Of a stretch of DNA of 64,000 nt, positions 58,962 to 64,000 are shown piece after piece. A program made the position numbers and the translations under genes. The notes beneath the pieces are model-generated. The model saw nothing but the letters and a program-made list of their open reading frames with translations. It did not search any database and was not told where the DNA came from. Origin of the DNA: Neonectria sp. B-13 (lineage: Eukaryota > Ascomycota > Sordariomycetes > Hypocreales > Nectriaceae); assembly GCA_002682825.1 (NCBI GenBank), contig NOKP01000009.1, forward strand, positions 372,001-436,000, written 5' to 3'. The stretch's first letter is position 1, and each line of letters begins with the position of its first letter.

Positions 58962-60653
58962 ATGGCTTCGTCATACAAAGGTCCGGATTTAGGCGCTGAC
59001 CCTGATCACAAGGTCGATAGCCCCGTCACCCACGATGGCCGTCGGGATAGCATCGAGTCCAGTACAGACGATGAAGCCATCATCCCCAAGGGCGCCCTGG
59101 ACCCAGTCTATGAGGCCAAGGCGAGGGTCCTCAACCGAGCTGTATGTGCAAACACCACATGCCCAAATTCCATCTCTAACCAAGCTCTGAACCTAGATCC
59201 GAGACATCGGTATGGGGAAATACCAATGGGAACTATTCGTAGTCATCGGCTTCGGCTGGGCCAGCGACAACCTGTGGCCCATCGTCACCTCCCTCATCTT
59301 CACCCCCGTGGCCAACGAGTTCAAGCCCTCGCGCCCACCTCTGCTCACCCTGGCCCAGAACATTGGCCTTCTCGGCGGCGCCATGTTCTGGGGATTCGGC
59401 TGCGACATCTTCGGGCGCAAGTTGGCCTTCAACCTGACACTTGGGCTGACGGCCGTCTGGGGTCTCATTGCAGCCGGGTCTCCGAATTTCGCCGCCGTGG
59501 GTGTCTTCGCCGCGCTCTGGTCGTTTGGCGTTGGCGGAAACTTGCCCGTGGACTCGGCCATCTTCCTCGAGTTCTTGCCGTCGACGCATCAGTATCTTCT
59601 TACCGTCCTCTCCGTTGACTGGGCCATCGCACAAGTCATTGCTACGTTGATCGCTTGGCCCTTACTGGGAAACCTCACCTGCGAGCAAGACGAGATCTGC
59701 ACCCGGAAGAAGAACATGGGCTGGAGATATTTCGTGATTGCCGTTGGTGGCCTCACGCTGCTCATGTTCGTCATCCGCTTCGGCTTCTTTACGATTTATG
59801 AGTCGCCCAAGTTTCTCATGGGCAAGGGCCGCGACGAAGAGGCTGTTGCAGTCGTTCACAAGGTGGCCAAGCGCAACGGGACAACGAGCCCTCTTACCAT
59901 CGACGATCTGAGAGCTTGCGAGCCCGAAGGGTACGTTGCCCAGACTGACGCCACCGCAGTCCTGAAGAGACACCTCGAGAAAGTTGACCTCAGCCACATC
60001 CGATTGTTGTTCTCCTCGAGGTCACTTGGTCTCAGCACCGGGCTTATAATGGCCATCTGGGCTCTGATCGGCCTGGGATACCCACTGTACAACGCATTCT
60101 TGCCGTATATCCAGGCGACCAGAGGCGCAGACTTTGGAGATGGTAGCACGTACCTGACGTATCGCAACAGCCTCATCATCGCGACTCTCGGTGTTCCCGG
60201 GGCATTGCTGGGGGGTTACCTCGTGGAGGTGCCGCGGCTGGGACGCAAGGGCACACTATCGCTGAGCACCGTGCTCACGGGCGTGTTTCTCTACTGCTCG
60301 ACGACGGCTTTGAATAGCGAATCCCTGCTGGGATGGAACTGCGCCTTTAGCTTCTTCAGCAACATCATGTACGCGGTTCTTTACGGATTCACGCCTGAAC
60401 TATTTCCCACTCCGCAACGAGGAACGGGCAACGCTCTGGCCGCAACGTGCAACCGCATATTTGGAATCATGGCGGTAAGTACACTCAGCAGTTCTATTCG
60501 ACTAAGATTACTAACGGAGTACAGCCCATAATTGCAATGTTTGCCAACTTGGAGACCGCGGCTCCCGTGTATACAAGCGGGGCACTGTTCATCGCGGCAG
60601 GAATTATGGTTCTTTTTCTTCCGTTCGAGTCAAGAGGAAAGGCAGCGCTGTGA
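58962..60653 (+). CDS. MFS transporter, sugar/organic-acid porter type (copy 2)
   Basis: Paralogue of the transporter at 54.8 kb. Exons 58962-59141, 59197-60474 and 60525-60653 give 528 aa with about 12 spans. A hydrophilic tail of about 60 residues precedes IRDIGMGKYQWELF. Shared landmarks with copy 1 include GFGCDIFGRKLAF, SFGVGGNLPVDSAIFLEFLP, the loop CEQDEICTRK and YGFTPELFPTPQRGTGN. The SV2/SLC22-like placement of these motifs points to organic ions or sugar acids rather than glucose, but this is weak. It lacks the first intron pattern of copy 1, and only the intron near residue 60 is in an equivalent place. Convergent with the dehydrogenase gene, only 55 bp apart. Confidence 0.9.
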
Positions 60654-60708
60654 GACGCAGTTGAAATAATTCTAGTAATATGATCAAATATGCTTGGTGG
60701 TCTTAGGA

Positions 60709-61778
60709 TCACTTCTCTTTCTCTTCGTCCCTCTTCTTCACGTATTCGGTTTCAAAAGGCAATCCCGCCTGCGTTCGCAACACGCCGTACATAGAAGAAG
60801 AATCTAGAGGTCGTCCTTCAGCAGCGGAAAACTCGCTAGCCTCCTTGAGATGCTTCAATGCTACATCGGCAACCTCGAGCTTCAACCCAGCTTGATCAGC
60901 GCACTTGATCCCGTGCCCGACGTCTTTCAACGCCAGGTTTAAATCAGACCACGGCCTTTCACCGCGGGCAGGCATGTAGGCTCCGGTTGTAAGCCGCTTG
61001 GACATGGAGAGAGCAAGAGGGCCGTATTGCTGCTCGATGAGGGCTTCTAGGTTCTGGCTGCCCAGGCCGGTCTTCTCCGCCAAGACGTGTGCTTCAGCGA
61101 CGAGTTCCATCATTCCGGCCGTGATGAAGTTTCTATTGATATGATGAGCTTTGCCATTCTTGATGCTCCAGTGGACTTACCCTGCTGTTTTCATCATACT
61201 AGACTGCCGAACATCTTGGCCAACGCGAATGACTCCCCTGCCCATCACGCCGACCAGGAAAGGACTAATTGACTGGACCGCATCATCAGGACCGGCCACA
61301 ATCCATAGAAGCTGGCCTTGAGCAGCAACGGGACTTGCACCAAATACAGGGGAAGCGATGAATTTGGCGCCCTTTGCTGAAAGCCGGGCTTCAGCATCGG
61401 CTGAGGAGTCAGGGTGAACTGTGGAGGTGTCGACGACGAGCTTCCCTGAGAGGGCATCTCCAGCCTCGAGTACAGAGTCTAAGGTGGATTTCAAAGCCGA
61501 GTCGTCGCTCAATGACATGAACACAATATCGGTGTCTGCAACCAGGTCTTTAACGGACGTGGACGGTACGCCGCCGAGGCTTTGAAGAGGCTCTCCGCGA
61601 GACATGGTACGATTATAGTATTGCAGATGCGGCGCCCCGATTTGAGACAGGTGCTTCTGGAGATTGGTCGCCATGGGCAATCCCATTGACCCGAGTCCTA
61701 AACGGTTATGAGATCAGCAGGAAGCATCATCCAGGCAGTATGAAACGCACCAATCCATCCTAGCTTTGGGGTTGCCAT
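60709..61778 (-). CDS. 3-hydroxyisobutyrate-dehydrogenase-like enzyme
   Basis: NAD(P)-dependent beta-hydroxyacid dehydrogenase of the 6-phosphogluconate/3-HIBDH superfamily. Exons 61751-61778, 61181-61697 and 60709-61132 on the minus strand give 322 aa, normal for the family. The cofactor motif WIGLGSMGLPMA is split by the first intron. A DTSTVHPDSS stretch follows where the family carries its substrate-binding DxSTxxP element, then ASPVFGASPVAAQGQLLWIVAG. The C-terminal helical domain starts with KTAGNFITAGMMELVAEA, holding the catalytic Lys and the Asn of the family. It ends with a charged tail KKRDEEKEK and no peroxisomal signal. Substrate could be 3-hydroxyisobutyrate, tartronate semialdehyde or an unnatural beta-hydroxyacid. 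Stops 55 bp from the MFS gene on the other strand. Confidence 0.88.
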
Positions 61779-62963
61779 GGTGAAATATTTATCTGATTGT
61801 GGTGGAGGCAATCGTGATGTTTGAAGATGCTATAAATGTTGGCCGTTGAAACGATCTGAAATGCAGAGGATAATGCCCATGGATGAGTCAGAGATGACGG
61901 GAACGGATGCCGTGTCGGAATGCGGGTCCGCTTGGTTTGCTGACAGGGCGTCGTTTGTGTAGAGACCAGTCTAATGATTGAAGTCGTGAAATGGCAACAC
62001 GGATGTCGGTAGATTATCTTTAGGGTGAGTAATGATCGGTGCACCAGACCAGTTGATCTCTTGGGCAATCGACAGGTTGAGCCAACACTCCTGTCCGTGC
62101 TGGCGGTGCCTAAGATTCTAATACCTGGAGCTTTGTCTAGTTGACTCTAAGATAAAGACTGAGCATGAGTTATTCGCGCGATTGGCTAAGGCATAAGAGC
62201 GAACTATACATATTCACAAGAAACCACGAATGGAATTGCCTAGGGTGGAATATGTTAGGCATAGCTTGTCGTAGCCTACGGACTGATAGTATGCACCCGT
62301 GCTCCCTTCTCTTTGGTATCCAAAGGCGTGCCCGGACCAATCCAAGCTACTATGTCTGAGATAGATCACACGGGAATGACCCACTAAAGTTGTAGAACAT
62401 GGTGAAGGAGAAGGTAGAAATACATATATATAGAGAGTAAAACCACCAATGCCCTCCTCTAGCCCTCTTTCTACTGCTCTTGGCGTTGTTTGGGGATTCT
62501 TCGACATCCTCCAAGCCAGAGCCCTATTGACTACCCAGACACTGCAAGTGAGATCCCTTCTCTTTGTTGACTTCAACACTAATCGAAATTGCAAACGTTT
62601 ATACCAATTCCCCTTCATCTCTTGATAATTTCGTTTGTGACTCCAAAACATAATCAGCCTTGCAATCATAAAAGTAGCCCTGAATGGACGCGTTCCCGCC
62701 AGCCAAAACGGGCAAACATGGCCTTCGACTCATCATGAGAGAGACGCTAGACTCCACAGTGGCGCCCCAAACAGCAGGGGATGTTGATCACTACTGGACT
62801 GCATAATGCGGGGCTGTCTTGCTCGCCGGATACAAATACAGGCCCCAGAGTCCGAAGCTTTATATCAGCCATCATAAACGAGAGCACGTTCATTCTACAG
62901 ACTCAATCAATCAAGCATATCCAGCAAGAGAAAATTTGTTCTACAAGAAGTAACTACTCACGC
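61779..62963. promoter_or_regulatory. Divergent promoter region
   Basis: 1.2 kb between the divergent dehydrogenase (-) and acyltransferase (+) genes. A TTATATCAG element at about 62,861 is a plausible TATA box about 100 nt upstream of the acyltransferase ATG. No gene seen. Confidence 0.4.
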
Positions 62964-64000
62964 ATGCCCGACTCCATCATGGATGCAACCACCACCACCG
63001 CCACCACCGATGCGCTAGACGTCGAGCTGGACATCCTCGGCCAACAACCCCTCATGAGGATCTACACCCAAATCTGCTTCTGCTTCCCTGTCCCCGATCC
63101 TTCAGCCTATCCCACCATCATCAAAACCCTAGAAAATGGCCTCGAGCGCCTATCGGAGAGTTTTCCGTGGGTGGCTGGCCAAGTAGTCAACGAGCCTACA
63201 AACGACGGCGGTTCTGGCATATTCAAGATCAAGGCCCTGGACAGGACGCCTCGCCTAGTCACCAAGGACCTCCGCGACGACCCTTCAGCACCGACTTGGG
63301 ATGGCCTCAAGAGCGCGGATTTTCCCATGCGCATGCTCGATGAGAACGTCATTGCGCCTCGGAACACGCTCCCTGGAGGCCCAGGCTACAACGCTTCCGA
63401 TCCAGAGCCCGTCTTGCTCCTGCAGGCAAACTACATCGACGGGGGCCTCATTCTCACAGTCAACGGCCAGCACAGCACCATGGACATGACCGGTCAGGGC
63501 GAAGTGATCCGCCTGCTTTCCAAGGCCTGCACGAACGAACCCTTTACTGAGGAAGAGCTGGTTGTCGGAAACTTCCCACGCAAGACTGTTATTCCTCTCC
63601 TAGACGAGTCTTACACACCCGGTAGCGAACTTGACGCCCAGATCATCCGACCCCCTCCACCGCAGCCACCGTCACCAGACAGCAAGCCCAGTCCTCCACC
63701 GACTCCCCCGAAAGCGACCTGGGAGTACTTCTCCTTCAGCGCAAACTCCCTCTCTGCCTTGAAGTCCGAGGCGTCAAAATCGGTGGATGCCACCAAGGGG
63801 TTCATCTCCACCGACGATGCCCTCAGCGCCTTGATCTGGCAGTGTGTCACCCGAGCGCGCCTCCCGCGCTTCAACCCTACCGACGAGACCAAGTTTGCCC
63901 GGGCAGTCGATGCGCGAGGCCTCGTGGGAGCTCCCAAGGCCTACCCAGGCCTGCTCCAGAACATGACCTACAATAAAAGCACGCTTCAGCAACTCGTCGA
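62964..64000 (+). CDS. HxxxD acyltransferase, TRI101-like family (5' part)
   Basis: Acyl-CoA-dependent O-acyltransferase of the BAHD-type superfamily, which includes trichothecene 3-O-acetyltransferase and many secondary-metabolite acyltransferases. The frame opens at ATG 62964 and runs without stop or obvious intron to the window edge, so only the first 345 codons are seen. The complete family is about 450-500 aa. The catalytic HxxxD motif is present as GQHSTMDMTG (near residue 170). The LERLSESFPWVAGQV block near residue 65 is typical of the family. A Pro-rich segment (about 232-252) separates the two halves, and the second DFGWG-like motif lies beyond the edge. Whether it acetylates a toxin, a wall component or something else cannot be said. 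No other secondary-metabolism core gene is in the window. Confidence 0.85.
   Translation, partial: MPDSIMDATTTTATTDALDVELDILGQQPLMRIYTQICFCFPVPDPSAYPTIIKTLENGLERLSESFPWVAGQVVNEPTNDGGSGIFKIKALDRTPRLVTKDLRDDPSAPTWDGLKSADFPMRMLDENVIAPRNTLPGGPGYNASDPEPVLLLQANYIDGGLILTVNGQHSTMDMTGQGEVIRLLSKACTNEPFTEEELVVGNFPRKTVIPLLDESYTPGSELDAQIIRPPPPQPPSPDSKPSPPPTPPKATWEYFSFSANSLSALKSEASKSVDATKGFISTDDALSALIWQCVTRARLPRFNPTDETKFARAVDARGLVGAPKAYPGLLQNMTYNKSTLQQLV

Noticed and set aside
62964..64000. Naming the acyltransferase as the trichothecene enzyme TRI101
   Set aside because: Only the shared HxxxD family motif is visible, the gene is incomplete and no trichothecene pathway gene is in the window.

Overview
The window is nuclear DNA of a filamentous ascomycete, most likely a Sordariomycete. 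The reasons are short introns (48 to about 110 nt, mostly GTAAGT-like donors and CTAAC-like branch points), GC-rich coding sequence, typical ascomycete families (WSC wall protein, Goodbye-NACHT STAND protein, BSD2, CTP1) and a few AT-rich patches that look like repeat-induced-mutation scars. Genus and species cannot be read from the sequence. I resolve 22 protein genes (21 complete, one running off the right edge), one tRNA-Asp and one possible decayed gene. Except for the bZIP 5' end, every splice model keeps the reading frame across all introns and gives an intact stop codon.

Layout. 1-15 kb holds two + strand regulators, a GCN4/CPC1-like bZIP factor (about 1.5-2.4 kb) and a two-finger CCCH protein (11.6-13.6 kb), separated by more than 9 kb without a supportable gene but with simple repeats and a 16-bp minisatellite. 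15-22 kb carries two complex I components on the minus strand, the mitochondrial acyl carrier protein and the 23-kDa Fe-S subunit (NDUFS8), with a secreted M14 carboxypeptidase between them, then an uncharacterised 578-aa protein. 24-27 kb has a small duplicated Cys-rich secreted protein and an NmrA-like reductase.

27-33 kb is the most unusual part: a 1210-aa protein with two successive trypsin-like Ser-peptidase units, each with recognisable His, Asp and GDSG motifs. It is divergently paired with a 375-aa membrane-anchored protein whose gene has a GC-AG intron. 33-41 kb is housekeeping and cell surface: WSC/GPI protein, protein-L-isoaspartate methyltransferase, BSD2/NDFIP-like ubiquitin-ligase adaptor, CBP6/UQCC2-like complex III assembly factor and the mitochondrial citrate carrier CTP1. 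41-45.6 kb is a 1509-aa Goodbye-NACHT-TPR-zinc-finger STAND (NLR-like) protein with an SR/SP-rich insertion.

47-52 kb has a GH43 beta-xylosidase, tRNA-Asp(GTC) and a MetE-C-terminal-like protein. 52-54.8 kb is a low-GC, repeat-scarred interval with a possible pseudogene. 54.8-64 kb looks like a small metabolic neighbourhood: two paralogous MFS transporters flank an alpha/beta-hydrolase, followed by a 3-hydroxyisobutyrate-dehydrogenase-like enzyme and, divergently, an HxxxD acyltransferase cut by the window end.

Two themes can be inferred. One is mitochondrial function: ACP, NDUFS8, CBP6-like and CTP1. The other is recognition or response by poorly described families: the tandem peptidase, its divergent membrane partner and the NLR-like protein. 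Neither grouping is shown to be a functional unit by the sequence alone.
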